Assembly: GCF_002101815.1 (NCBI RefSeq)
Contig: NZ_LQPM01000009.1
Coordinates: 62,001 to 126,000, forward strand
Length of the DNA stretch: 64,000 nucleotides
Origin: Mycobacterium paraense
GTDB lineage: Bacteria; Actinomycetota; Actinomycetes; Mycobacteriales; Mycobacteriaceae
Direction: 5' to 3'
Shown: positions 56,807-64,000 of the stretch, piece by piece
Layout of the letters: every line of letters starts with the position of its first letter
Position numbering within the stretch: the stretch's first letter is position 1
Position numbers and translations under genes: made by a program
The notes under the pieces: generated by a model
Databases searched by the model: none
Told to the model about the DNA's origin: nothing
What the model saw: the letters and a program-made list of their open reading frames with translations, nothing else

Positions 56807-57972
56807 TAGCGAGTTAAGTAATCGTTTAACTCGTCGCCGACCTGCGCGTCGTGGTGGATGCGGCCGGTCGTTTCGGTCAGCGGGCGGCCCCCGCCGCCCC
56901 AGCGCTTGGCGATGATGTCGGCGGCGATCGACACCGCGGTCTCCTCCGGCGTGCGGGCGCCGAGGTCCAGCCCGATGGGGCTGGACAGCCGGGCCAGCTG
57001 GGCGTCGGTCAGCCCCGCGGCGCGCAGCCGGCTCATCCGGTCGTCGTGGGTGCGGCGCGATCCCATCGCGCCGATGTATCCGACGCGGGGCAGCCCGAGC
57101 GCCACCTCCAGCACGGGGACGTCGAACTTCGGGTCGTGGGTGAGCACGCAGATCACCGTGTTCTCGTCGACGGCGCCCGCCTGCGCCTGGGCCGCGAGGT
57201 AGCGGTGCGGCCAGTCGACGACGACGTGGTCGGCCGTCGGGAACCGCACCGGCGTGGCGAAGACCGCGCGGGCGTCGCACACGGTCACCCGGTAGCCGAG
57301 GAACGAGCCCTGCTGCGCGAGGGCCGCCGCGAAGTCGATGGCGCCGAAGACCAGCATCCGCGGGCGCGGCGCGAAGCTGGAGACGAACACCTCCATGCCG
57401 TCGCCGAGGCGCTGCCCGTCGGGCCCGTACTTGAGGACCTCGCTGCGGCCGACCGCCAGCAGGCCGCGCGCGTCGTCGGCGACCGCCGCGTCGGCGCGCG
57501 TCGAGCCCAGCGATCCCGCGACGGGGCTTGTGGGGTCGGGCCGGACCACGATCCGCCGCCCCACCCACCGCGCGTCCGGGTGGCCGATGACCGTCGCGAC
57601 CGCGACGGGACGGTTCTCGCCGATGTCGTCGGCGACGGCGCCGAGCTCGGGGAACGTCGCCCGCGAAATCGGCTCGACGAAGACGTCGATGATCCCGCCG
57701 CACGTCAGGCCGACGGCGAACGCGTCGCCATCGCTGACCCCGTAGCGCTCCAGCCGCGGCGTGCCGGTCTTCGCCACCTCGGTCGCGACGTCGTACACCG
57801 CGCCCTCCACGCAGCCGCCCGACACCGAACCGGCCACGGTGCCGTCGGGCGCCACCACCATCGAGGCCCCGGCCGGCCGCGGCGCGGACCGAAAGGTCCG
57901 CACCACCGTCCCGAGCCCCGCGGTGTCACCGGCGCGCCAGACCGACACCAGCTGGGCAAGCACGTCACGCAC
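56803..57972 (-). CDS. XdhC-family maturation protein
   Basis: Protein of 389 residues (Rv0376c homologue). The N-terminal XdhC/CoxI domain has GTVVRTFRSAPRPAGASMVV and GSVSGGCVEGAVYD (about residues 48-61). The C-terminal Rossmann domain has MLVFGAIDFAAALAQQGSFL, VILTHDPKFDVPVLEVAL-type residues and VGYIGAMGSRRTHDDR. It probably sulfurates or inserts the molybdenum cofactor of CoxL. It lies upstream of coxM on the same strand with a 31-base gap, yet coxM has its own promoter there. It is divergent from the LysR gene by 22 bases. Confidence 0.9.
   Translation of the reverse strand: MRDVLAQLVSVWRAGDTAGLGTVVRTFRSAPRPAGASMVVAPDGTVAGSVSGGCVEGAVYDVATEVAKTGTPRLERYGVSDGDAFAVGLTCGGIIDVFVEPISRATFPELGAVADDIGENRPVAVATVIGHPDARWVGRRIVVRPDPTSPVAGSLGSTRADAAVADDARGLLAVGRSEVLKYGPDGQRLGDGMEVFVSSFAPRPRMLVFGAIDFAAALAQQGSFLGYRVTVCDARAVFATPVRFPTADHVVVDWPHRYLAAQAQAGAVDENTVICVLTHDPKFDVPVLEVALGLPRVGYIGAMGSRRTHDDRMSRLRAAGLTDAQLARLSSPIGLDLGARTPEETAVSIAADIIAKRWGGGGRPLTETTGRIHHDAQVGDELNDYLTRY
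56811..56832 (-). promoter_or_regulatory. Second palindrome upstream of the cox promoter
   Basis: Inverted repeat GAGTTAA-N8-TTAACTC, centred about 50 bases before the predicted coxM transcription start, a usual place for an activator. It lies inside the last codons of the upstream XdhC-type gene and forces two TTA leucine codons, which are rare in this GC-rich DNA. That rarity supports selection for the DNA sequence itself. Confidence 0.6.
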
Positions 57973-57994
57973 ACTCTCAAAGTAGGCTCATGGC

Positions 57995-58960
57995 GTGACT
58001 CCGGCTCAACTTCGGGCCTATTCGGCAGTGGTCCGCCTGGGTTCGGTGCGGGCCGCCGCGGCGGAGCTGGGTGTTTCCGACGCCGGCATCTCGATGCTGG
58101 TGACCGCCCTGCGCAAGGAGCTCGACGATCCCCTGTTCACCAGGACCGGCGCGGGGCTGGCGTTCACGCCCGGCGGGCTGCGCCTGGCCAGCCGCGCGGT
58201 CGAAATCCTCGGGCTGCAGCAACAAACGGCGATCGAGGTCACCGAGGCCGCGCACGGGCGCCGGCTGCTGCGGATCGCGGCGTCCACCGCGTTCGCCGAA
58301 CACGCCGCGCCCGGCCTGATCGAGCTGTTCTCGTCGCGCGCCAACGACCTGTCGGTGGAGTTGAGCGTGCACCCGACGAGCCGGTTCCGGGACCTGATCT
58401 GCTCGCGCGCCGTCGACATCGCGATCGGGCCGGTGAGCGAGGGTTCGATCGCGCCCGACGACACGATCTTCGTCCGCCCGTTCCTGAAATATCAGATCAT
58501 CGCCGTCGCGGCGCCGAACAGCCCGGTGGCGGCGGGGATTCCGGCGCCGGCGCTGCTGCGCCAGCAACAGTGGATGCTCGGCCCGTCGGCGGGCAGCGTC
58601 GACGGCGAGATCGCAAACATGTTGCGCGGCTTGGCCATTCCCGAGTCGCAGCAGCGCATCTTCCAGAGCGACGCCGCCGCGCTCGAGGAGGTGCAGCGGG
58701 TCGGCGGGGTCGGCCTGACGATCGGTTTCGCCGTCGCGAAGGATCTGGCGGCCGGGCGGTTGACCCACGTGTCCGGCCCCGGCCTGGACCGCTCCGGCGA
58801 GTGGGGCGCGGCGACGCTAGCCCCCTCGGTGCGCCAGCCCGCCGTGTCCGAGCTGGTCCGCTTCATCACCACCCCGAGGTGCACCCAGGCGATGATCCGC
58901 GGCTCCGGCGTCGGCGTGACGCGCTTCCGCCCGAAAGTGCATGTGACGCTGTGGAGTTGA
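57995..58960 (+). CDS. LysR-family transcriptional regulator of the cox region
   Basis: LysR-type regulator of 321 residues (Rv0377 homologue). The N-terminal winged helix-turn-helix is LRAYSAVVRLGSVRAAAAELGVSDAGISMLVTALRKEL (about residues 6-43), followed by DPLFTRTGAGLAFTPGG. The rest is a periplasmic-binding-like effector domain (VELSVHPTSRFRDLI, AVDIAIGPV). It is transcribed divergently from the XdhC-cox genes, the classical position for a LysR regulator of its neighbour. A TAGGCT box at 57983-57988 lies six bases before the GTG, so it is probably leaderless. The inducer is unknown. Confidence 0.9.
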   Translation: MTPAQLRAYSAVVRLGSVRAAAAELGVSDAGISMLVTALRKELDDPLFTRTGAGLAFTPGGLRLASRAVEILGLQQQTAIEVTEAAHGRRLLRIAASTAFAEHAAPGLIELFSSRANDLSVELSVHPTSRFRDLICSRAVDIAIGPVSEGSIAPDDTIFVRPFLKYQIIAVAAPNSPVAAGIPAPALLRQQQWMLGPSAGSVDGEIANMLRGLAIPESQQRIFQSDAAALEEVQRVGGVGLTIGFAVAKDLAAGRLTHVSGPGLDRSGEWGAATLAPSVRQPAVSELVRFITTPRCTQAMIRGSGVGVTRFRPKVHVTLWS

Positions 58961-58980
58961 GGGTGTGCTCACGGCTTTGC

Positions 58981-59054
58981 GTGTGCATCCTGGGCGACGA
59001 CACGCCGGCTGACCGCGCCACTGGTTCACACTCAAGGTCAGGGATTCACACTCG
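58981..59054. repeat. Dispersed GTGTG...TCACACTC intergenic element, copy 3
   Basis: The segment GTGTGCATCCTGGGCG, then ACGACACGCCGG, ending in two TCACACT motifs, aligns base for base with 10727-10801 over its first about 52 bases, with roughly one mismatch in five. It ends 18 bases before the next start codon, so it is part of the leader or promoter of the 59073 gene. Confidence 0.5.
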
Positions 59055-59072
59055 ACCCGGCGAGAGGCGGCC

Positions 59073-59501
59073 ATGACGCGCCCCGACGACACCGCGGGCT
59101 GGCGCGAGGTCGCCGACCGGCTCACCCCCGAGCAGGCCGCGGGGTTCGAACTCCAGGAACGATCCGGCGACGACCCGGCCACCATGCGGGCCATGGCCGA
59201 CGAGCTGGCGGCCGCGAACGCCACCGCCGTCATGTCCGGTCAGATCGCCGCCCCGCCCGACGCGACGCGCCTCTACGGCTGGCAGACTCACGGCGAGCGG
59301 ACGTGGCGCGAATTCGACTGCAGCACAAGGCAGGTCGGGTCGGCCGTCGTCCGCGTGCGGGGCCAGCAGTTCGCCGACGGCAGCTGCGAGCGCTGGATCA
59401 GCGTGTCGGCCACCCATGACGAAGAGTTTCAGGCCGAGCAGGCCCGCGAGCTGGCGGCGGCGTTGCAGGCGGTGGCCGACGAGGCCGACCGGCTGGCGTA
59501 G
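59073..59501 (+). CDS. Hypothetical protein
   Basis: Cytoplasmic protein of 142 residues with no family I recognise. It is acidic and alanine-rich. The N-terminal part is helical (GWREVADRLTPEQAAGFELQER, TMRAMADELAAANATAV), a central part may be beta (RTWREFDCSTRQVGSAVVRVRG), and the C terminus is an amphipathic helix (QAEQARELAAALQAVADEADRL). It replaces the Rv0378/secE2 genes that lie here in M. tuberculosis (from memory). Its leader holds a dispersed repeat. GAGAGGCGG just before the ATG is a usable ribosome-binding site, supporting a real gene. Confidence 0.7.
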   Translation: MTRPDDTAGWREVADRLTPEQAAGFELQERSGDDPATMRAMADELAAANATAVMSGQIAAPPDATRLYGWQTHGERTWREFDCSTRQVGSAVVRVRGQQFADGSCERWISVSATHDEEFQAEQARELAAALQAVADEADRLA

Positions 59502-59522
59502 CCGTGCGGCATTCGCGGCCGG

Positions 59523-60167
59523 CTACCACGCGCGCGACAGGTCCGCATGCTGGCGGATCCAGGCGTGCATCGCGATCCCGGCGGCCACCCCGGCGTTGAT
59601 GCTGCGCGTGGAGCCGAATTGGGCGATCGACACCGTCAGCGCCGCGCCGGCCCGCAGGTCGTCGGTGATGCCGGGGCCCTCCTGACCGAACACCAGCAGG
59701 CAATCCCGCGGCAGCGCAGTCTGTTCCAGCCGCTGCGCGCCGGGGACGTTGTCCACGGCGACCACGGTCAGGGCGGCACCGGCGGCGAAGTCCAGCAACT
59801 CGGCGGTGCTGTCGTGGTGGCACAGCCGCTGATAGCGGTCGGTCACCATGGCGCCGCGGCGATTCCAGCGCCGTCGCCCGACGATGTGCACGGTGTGGAC
59901 CGCGAAGGCGTTGGCCGTGCGCACCACCGAGCCGATGTTGGCGTCGTGGCCGAAGTTCTCGATCGCCACGTGCAACCGGTGGCGGCGCCGGTCGATGTCG
60001 GCGATGACCGCTTCCCGGGTCCAGTACCGGTAGGCGTCGACGACGTTGCGAGTGTCGCCGTCGCGCAACAGGTTCGGGTCGTAGCGCGGGTCGTCGGGGG
60101 GATCGCCCGGCCAGGGCCCGACGCCGCCGGCCGTCGTTCCCCATTCGGTGGGCCCGGGCCCGCTCAT
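59523..60167 (-). CDS. SPOUT-family tRNA/rRNA methyltransferase
   Basis: SpoU-type RNA 2'-O-methyltransferase of 214 residues (Rv0380c homologue). The three SPOUT motifs are present: VAIENFGHDANIGSVVRTANAF (motif 1, about residues 68-89), LLVFGQEGPGI (motif 2), and VSIAQFGSTRSINAGVAAGIAMHAW (motif 3). These form the SAM-binding trefoil knot. The first about 60 residues are an acidic or proline-rich extension and could include a downstream true start. The ATG at 60167 overlaps the lipoprotein stop as ATGA. The target nucleotide is unknown. Confidence 0.9.
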   Translation of the reverse strand: MSGPGPTEWGTTAGGVGPWPGDPPDDPRYDPNLLRDGDTRNVVDAYRYWTREAVIADIDRRRHRLHVAIENFGHDANIGSVVRTANAFAVHTVHIVGRRRWNRRGAMVTDRYQRLCHHDSTAELLDFAAGAALTVVAVDNVPGAQRLEQTALPRDCLLVFGQEGPGITDDLRAGAALTVSIAQFGSTRSINAGVAAGIAMHAWIRQHADLSRAW

Positions 60168-61084
60168 CGCTGCGTCCACACCCCGGCGTGGGTGCCGTCC
60201 ACCGCCACCGTCGCGTACAGCAGCGCCTCGTTGATCTCGCCCTGGGTGCACAGCGAGGCGTTGACGCGCACCGAATCCAGCGACGCGTCGGGCAGGATCA
60301 GCACCGACGACCCGTACGTCGCGCAGGCCGGGTTCAGGCCCCGGCCGGGCAGCGTCGGCGAGACGAGCAGCATCAGCGGGCCGCCGCGCTTGGCGGAGTC
60401 GTCGCGATACCGGTCCGCCACCGCGGTGGCCTCCAATCCCAGCAGCATGAAGCCGTTGCCGCTGAACGCCGCCGGGTCGCCGAGCTGAGCCTTGGTCACC
60501 GGGGCGCCGTCGGCGCGCCATGCCGACAGGCTGACGGTCTTGACCACCAGGCCGGTGTCGTTGGCGTTCGTCGGCGGCAGCCCGACCGGAAACGCCGCGG
60601 GGTAGGCCGCCGAGGTGTTGGCTATCCGGTCGCGCGGGGAGTAGCCGTACACGCCCCGCACCTGGCTCCGATCCTTCAGCGGCCCAAGGCAAACCGTGCC
60701 CGTCAGCCGGCCGGCGGGCGCGGAGAGCGCGTGCTGGATGTCGTGCACGCTGTTCATCGCGTCGTCGCAGCTGCCCAGGCCGGCCGCCTCGATCGGGTGC
60801 GCCAGCGCACCGTAGAGCCCGAAGCGGATGTCCTCGGGTTTGGCGTGCGCCGCCTTCGGATCCGTCGGCGAGGCGTCCACGTCGACCAGCACGTAGTCGC
60901 CGTCCCAGCGCAGGTTCGACACCGACATGTTCCAGCCGAGCAGCGCCAGCGCCTCGCCCAGCCGCGCGCCCTGGGCGCCGTAGGGCCGCACGGGCTGGTT
61001 GGAGCCCGAACACCCGACCAGGATTGCGGCGATGGCGAGCAGTGCGACGAGACCGCACGCGGCGCGGCGAGCCGCAGCGGTCAC
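60164..61084 (-). CDS. Lipoprotein (Rv0381c-like)
   Basis: Secreted lipoprotein of 306 residues. I chose the GTG at 61084 because it is followed directly by a lipoprotein signal (AACGLVALLAIAAILVGC, lipobox LVGC near residue 25) and because the length then fits the about 302 residues of Rv0381c. The open frame continues to 61258 with an Arg-rich stretch unlike a signal. The mature part includes VSNLRWDGDYVLVDVDASP, SCDDAMNSVHDIQHALSAP and GLNPACATYGSSVLILPDASL. Function unknown. It is coupled to the downstream methyltransferase by ATGA and lies 124 bases after pyrE. Confidence 0.82.
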   Translation of the reverse strand: MTAAARRAACGLVALLAIAAILVGCSGSNQPVRPYGAQGARLGEALALLGWNMSVSNLRWDGDYVLVDVDASPTDPKAAHAKPEDIRFGLYGALAHPIEAAGLGSCDDAMNSVHDIQHALSAPAGRLTGTVCLGPLKDRSQVRGVYGYSPRDRIANTSAAYPAAFPVGLPPTNANDTGLVVKTVSLSAWRADGAPVTKAQLGDPAAFSGNGFMLLGLEATAVADRYRDDSAKRGGPLMLLVSPTLPGRGLNPACATYGSSVLILPDASLDSVRVNASLCTQGEINEALLYATVAVDGTHAGVWTQR

Positions 61085-61208
61085 AGGGGGCGCAGCAGCC
61101 CCTCGCGAGGGCGCGCGACGTTTTGCCCGCCTCGTAGCGACAACGGAGCCGCCCGGCATCGTCGCGGCGCCTGTGACAGTTGATCCGCGCAGTGCTTTCA
61201 CCGACGCC

Positions 61209-61751
61209 CTAGCCCAGCCCCAGATCGGCCAGGCCCAGCAGGCTGCGGTACGAAACACCCTCGGCCTCGATGGCCTCGGCCGCGCCGGTGGCGCGGTCCA
61301 CCACGGTGGCCACGCCGATCACGTCGCCGCCCGCCTCCTGAACCGCCCGCACCGCCGTCAGCGCCGAGCCGCCCGTGGTGCTGGTGTCCTCGACCACCAG
61401 AGCCCGCCGGCCGGCGACCTCGGAGCCCTCGATCAGCCGTTGCAGCCCATGGGTTTTCGCCGACTTGCGGACGACGAACGCGTCGATCGGGCGGCCGGGC
61501 GCGTGCATGATCGCCGTCGCGACGGGGTCGGCGCCCAGCGTCAGGCCGCCGACGACCGCGTAGTCCCAGTCGGCGGTGAGGTCGCGCATCAGCACGCCGA
61601 TCAGCGCGGAGGCCCGGTGCTGCAGGGTGGCGCGACGCAGGTCGACGTAGTAGTCGGCCTCCTTGCCCGACGACAGCGTCACCCGGCCGTGCACCACCGA
61701 CAGCCGTCGTACCAGCTCGGCCAGCTCCTCGCGCGGGTCAGGTTCGGCCAC
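61209..61751 (-). CDS. pyrE: Orotate phosphoribosyltransferase
   Basis: Pyrimidine synthesis enzyme of 180 residues joining orotate and PRPP. The PRPP motif ALVVEDTSTTGGSAL lies at about residues 117-131 and the flexible catalytic loop FVVRKSAKTHGLQRLIEG just before it. VTLSSGKEADYYVDLRRATL is the usual N-terminal block. Length matches the M. tuberculosis enzyme (Rv0382c). The start overlaps the end of the SDR gene by 14 bases, so the two are co-transcribed. Confidence 0.95.
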   Translation of the reverse strand: MAEPDPREELAELVRRLSVVHGRVTLSSGKEADYYVDLRRATLQHRASALIGVLMRDLTADWDYAVVGGLTLGADPVATAIMHAPGRPIDAFVVRKSAKTHGLQRLIEGSEVAGRRALVVEDTSTTGGSALTAVRAVQEAGGDVIGVATVVDRATGAAEAIEAEGVSYRSLLGLADLGLG

Positions 61752-62511
61752 GACCGCCCCCTACTCGCCGCGTCGCCGCCCGGGCCAGCCGCCGCGGGAT
61801 CAGCCGCCCGGCTGTGACGATCGCCTTGTACTGGCGGCCCGGAATGCTGATCACCTTGCCGGCGGCGATGTCGGCCAGGCTCCGGGCGACGACGTCGTCG
61901 ACCTCGAGCCACAGGAACGACGGCAGCTTGGACATCTCGATGCCGGCCCTGGTGTGGAATTCGGTGCGCACGTATCCCGGGCACACGGCGTGCACCCCGA
62001 CCCCGGTGCCCTGCAGGCCGACGGCCAGGCCCTCGCTGAACGAGATCACCCACGCCTTGGACGCCGAATAGGTCGACCCGCGGCCCGGGACCAGCCCGGC
62101 GACGCTGGCGATGTTGATGACGGTGCCGGCGCCGGCGTCGAGCATGGCCGGCAGGGCGGCGCGGGTGAGGTGCATGACCGCGGTGACGTTGACGTCGAGC
62201 TGCGACTGCAGCAGCGCCGGGTCGGTGCTCCAGAAGTCACCGGAGGTGCCGAAGCCGGCGTTGTTCACCAACACCCTGACCCCGGCGGCAAGACGGTCGC
62301 AGACCTTGGCGCGGTCGGCGGGATCGGCCAGGTCGGCGGGCAGGATCTCGATGCCGCCGGCCTCGCCCTCGAGCTCGCCCGCCAGTCGGGTCAGCCGGTC
62401 CACGTCCCGGGCGACCAGCACCAGGTCGTAGCCGTCGCGCGCGTAGCGTCGCGCGTAGCCGGCGCCGATCCCGGACGTAGGCCCGGTGATCAGGGCTACG
62501 GGGCGAGGCAT
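61738..62511 (-). CDS. Short-chain dehydrogenase/reductase
   Basis: SDR of 257 residues. The cofactor motif is ITGPTSGIGAGYA (residues 8-20), with DLVLVARDVDRL for the adenine pocket (NADP-type arginine), NNAGFG near residue 88, and catalytic YSASKAW near 149 with SVAGL before it. The C-terminal basic tail (RRLARAATRRVGGGRGR) is unusual and may contact membrane or nucleic acid. The pattern resembles the mycobacterial ketoacyl or steroid-type reductases. It overlaps pyrE by 14 bases; from memory this gene is absent between pyrE and Rv0383c in M. tuberculosis. Substrate unknown. Confidence 0.87.
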   Translation of the reverse strand: MPRPVALITGPTSGIGAGYARRYARDGYDLVLVARDVDRLTRLAGELEGEAGGIEILPADLADPADRAKVCDRLAAGVRVLVNNAGFGTSGDFWSTDPALLQSQLDVNVTAVMHLTRAALPAMLDAGAGTVINIASVAGLVPGRGSTYSASKAWVISFSEGLAVGLQGTGVGVHAVCPGYVRTEFHTRAGIEMSKLPSFLWLEVDDVVARSLADIAAGKVISIPGRQYKAIVTAGRLIPRRLARAATRRVGGGRGRT

Positions 62512-62575
62512 GAGCGACAGTGTAATGACGGGGAACTAGCGATCATGGGCGCGTCCCCGGCCCACCCCCGCGCTG

Positions 62576-63433
62576 TCAGCGCTGGTAGTTGGAGGCCTGG
62601 TTGCCGTTGCGGCCGGTGGGCGGCGGGCGGCGAAGGGATTCCGTGCGAGCGTCGTCGCGCCGCAGCGGCTCGGGCTCGCGGCGGGCCGCGTCACCGAGCA
62701 GCCCGGACACGTCCTGCCCGGAGCGCCGCGACGGTAACTCCGCCCGCGCGGCGGGCGCCAGGGGGCGGCTCGGCGCGGCATTGCGAAGTCCCGCAGGCGA
62801 ACCCGCCTCGGCCGGGACCTCCTGGGGCACGGGCGGCAACACCCGCAGCAGGTCATTGAACTGGCGGACCGTGCGCAGCCCCTCGTCCCACTGGGTGCGC
62901 GTGCTGGCGATCGGCATCGCGACCAGGGTCCAGTTCTGCTCGTTCCACATGATCTCGGCGCAGTCCGGGGCGGTGTGCGCGAAGGTGACCATGCGGCGGT
63001 CACACGCCCGACGGGCGGCGTCGAGGTTGGTGGAGTACACCATCCGCGGGCCGATGGCGCCCAGCAGCCAAATGTCGCTCTCCCGTGGCTCTTTGAGCCC
63101 CTTGAGCCGCAGGTCCACCACGACGTTGGTGCCCACCTTGCGGTGCAGCGCGATCACGGTGGCGACCTCCTCGAGGTCGAAGATGTACACCGCCTCGCCG
63201 CGGATCTGGCCCAGCACGACGTTGTGGGCGGGGACGTCGCCGACCGTGGAGATCACGCCGCGCTTCCACCGCTTGAGGATGTCGGAGGATTCCCGCTCGT
63301 AGTCGAAGCCGTGCGAGCGCGCCCACGACCTACGGCGCCTGCTGCGGCCGCGGCGTCGATCGAGGTCGACGTACAGCAGCACGCCCGCACCGACAAAGCA
63401 CAGTGCGGACAGCGTGAACCAAAGGGGGACCAT
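62576..63433 (-). CDS. ttfA: Trehalose monomycolate transport factor TtfA
   Basis: Membrane protein of 285 residues, homologue of Rv0383c, which published work names TtfA and places with MmpL3 in trehalose monomycolate export at the cell pole. The N-terminal helix LWFTLSALCFVGAGVLLYVD (residues 4-23) is followed by an Arg-rich stretch. The conserved cytoplasmic core includes HGFDYERESSDILKRWKRGV, RGEAVYIFDLEEVATVIALH and EIMWNEQNWTLVAMPIASTR. The last 80 residues are low-complexity and rich in Pro, Arg and Ala. It is separated from clpB by 262 bases of repeats. Confidence 0.9.
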   Translation of the reverse strand: MVPLWFTLSALCFVGAGVLLYVDLDRRRGRSRRRRSWARSHGFDYERESSDILKRWKRGVISTVGDVPAHNVVLGQIRGEAVYIFDLEEVATVIALHRKVGTNVVVDLRLKGLKEPRESDIWLLGAIGPRMVYSTNLDAARRACDRRMVTFAHTAPDCAEIMWNEQNWTLVAMPIASTRTQWDEGLRTVRQFNDLLRVLPPVPQEVPAEAGSPAGLRNAAPSRPLAPAARAELPSRRSGQDVSGLLGDAARREPEPLRRDDARTESLRRPPPTGRNGNQASNYQR

Positions 63434-63500
63434 CCCACACAGGGTATCTGCTGTTTGGCCGGAACACAGAATCCGACCAGGTCACAACCCAGTTACAGGT

Positions 63501-63610
63501 CGTGGCGATCGCGAGGGCGGCGAAGCCGGCCGAAGCGGGTCGCCACCGTCGGTGTCGTGGCGATCGCGAGGGCGGCGAAGCCTGCCGAAGCGGGTCGCCA
63601 CCGTCGGTGT
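63501..63610. repeat. Two-copy 55-bp tandem repeat
   Basis: Two adjacent 55-base units (63501-63555 and 63556-63610) differ at a single base (CCGGCC against CCTGCC). Each unit begins CGTGGCGATCGCGAGGG and holds the inverted pair GTGGCGA/TCGCCAC, so each could fold as a hairpin. The unit length and high identity are like those of mycobacterial MIRU/VNTR loci. Confidence 0.85.
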
Positions 63611-63629
63611 CTTGGGGGGACACTCGCGC

Positions 63630-63686
63630 CGAACGTCGACTTGTTGGGCGATTTCGGATGAAATCCCGACAACAAGTCGACGTTCG
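63630..63686 (-). terminator. Long nested hairpin downstream of clpB
   Basis: Perfect 17-base arms, CGAACGTCGACTTGTTG (63630-63646) and its complement (63670-63686), enclose a second perfect hairpin GATTTC-GGAT-GAAATC (63650-63665). It starts 10 bases after the clpB stop. There is no T-tract, so it fits a U-less mycobacterial terminator, a cruciform, or a dispersed palindromic element. Confidence 0.55.
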
Positions 63687-63695
63687 AGCGGACCG

Positions 63696-64000
63696 TCAGC
63701 CCAGGACCAGCGAGTCGCCGTCCGGGCTGACGTTGACGGGCACCACGTCCCCGTCGTGCACGTCGCCGGCCAGCAGCATCTTGGCCAGCTGGTCGCCGAT
63801 CGCCTGCTGCACGAGCCGACGCAGCGGGCGCGCGCCGTACACGGGGTCGAACCCGCGCTGCGCCAGCCAGCGCTTGGCCGGCAGCGACACCTCCAGCTGC
63901 AGCCGCCGTTGCGCCAACCGCTTGCCCAGCTGCGCGAGCTGGATGTCGACGATCTCCACCAGCTCCTCGGGGTTGAGCCCCTCGAAGATCAGCACGTCGT
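63696..64000 (-). CDS. clpB: Chaperone ClpB, C-terminal part
   Basis: The last about 100 residues of the ATP-dependent disaggregase ClpB, cut by the window end. The visible part is the C-terminal D2 small domain: FEGLNPEELVEIVDIQLAQL, AKRWLAQRGFDPVYGARPLRRLVQQ and IGDQLAKMLLAGDVHDGD. The GFDPVYGARPLRR block is the sensor-2 signature. It rescues aggregated proteins with DnaK. The order ttfA-clpB agrees with Rv0383c-Rv0384c. A long hairpin follows its stop. Confidence 0.95.
   Translation of the reverse strand, partial: DVLIFEGLNPEELVEIVDIQLAQLGKRLAQRRLQLEVSLPAKRWLAQRGFDPVYGARPLRRLVQQAIGDQLAKMLLAGDVHDGDVVPVNVSPDGDSLVLG

Noticed and set aside
61085..61258. Longer start for the Rv0381c-like lipoprotein
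   Set aside because: The added residues overlap pyrE and place the lipobox far from the N terminus.
63501..63610. Possible CRISPR array
   Set aside because: Units are directly adjacent with no unique spacers and only two copies; it is a tandem repeat.

Overview
The window is high-GC DNA (roughly two thirds G+C by eye) that is almost entirely coding. It comes from a slow-growing Mycobacterium, most likely the M. avium complex. The evidence is a set of recognisable mycobacterial genes: pknG with glnX and glnH, fgd1 (F420-dependent glucose-6-phosphate dehydrogenase), ndhA, metZ, purT, fba, ttfA, the clpB end, and a form I CO dehydrogenase cluster. The species cannot be settled from this sequence alone. 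No tRNA, rRNA, CRISPR array, transposase or phage gene was seen, and no gene-free stretch exceeds 300 bases.

Left part (1-34.5 kb). Three tandem paralogous secreted proteins are followed by the thiamine locus: thiO-thiS-thiG behind a TPP riboswitch, with divergent thiE. Next come a Nudix hydrolase and the glnX-glnH-pknG amino-acid-sensing operon. An insert of DUF559, DUF1800 and DUF1501 genes follows, then fgd1-pta-ackA. A metallo-beta-lactamase-fold gene leads into an accessory region with an FAD monooxygenase behind a palindromic operator, and a six-gene operon (DUF3054, methyltransferase, GNAT and three flavin-dependent monooxygenases). A short-chain dehydrogenase, fadE7, small secreted proteins, ndhA, metZ, a rhodanese and purT complete this part. 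From memory of M. tuberculosis H37Rv gene order, it runs as Rv0417 down to Rv0389, with pks6-fadD30-mmpS1-mmpL1 replaced by the flavoenzyme region.

Right part (34.5-64 kb). Gene order now matches H37Rv in the other direction, from Rv0356c/purA up to clpB (Rv0384c). A rearrangement junction therefore lies near 34.46 kb. This half holds purA, a pentapeptide-repeat protein, a site-2-type protease, a CDF metal transporter with a strong palindromic operator, fba, a DedA protein, acetoacetyl-CoA synthetase with a GH76 glycosidase, and a two-subunit molybdenum hydroxylase. Then comes the complete coxMSL CO dehydrogenase operon with maturation genes and a divergent LysR regulator, followed by an SPOUT methyltransferase, a lipoprotein, pyrE, a short-chain dehydrogenase, ttfA and the 3' end of clpB.

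How the genes work together: neighbouring cistrons very often overlap by 4 bases (ATGA or GTGA) or by one (TGATG), so most operons look translationally coupled. Several genes have a TANNNT -10 box 6-8 bases before the start codon, as in leaderless mycobacterial transcripts. The least expected signals are regulatory and repetitive: perfect palindromes inside the promoters of the CODH operon, the CDF transporter and the FAD monooxygenase; a two-copy 55-bp tandem repeat and a long cruciform between ttfA and clpB; and a dispersed GTGTG...TCACACTC intergenic element.
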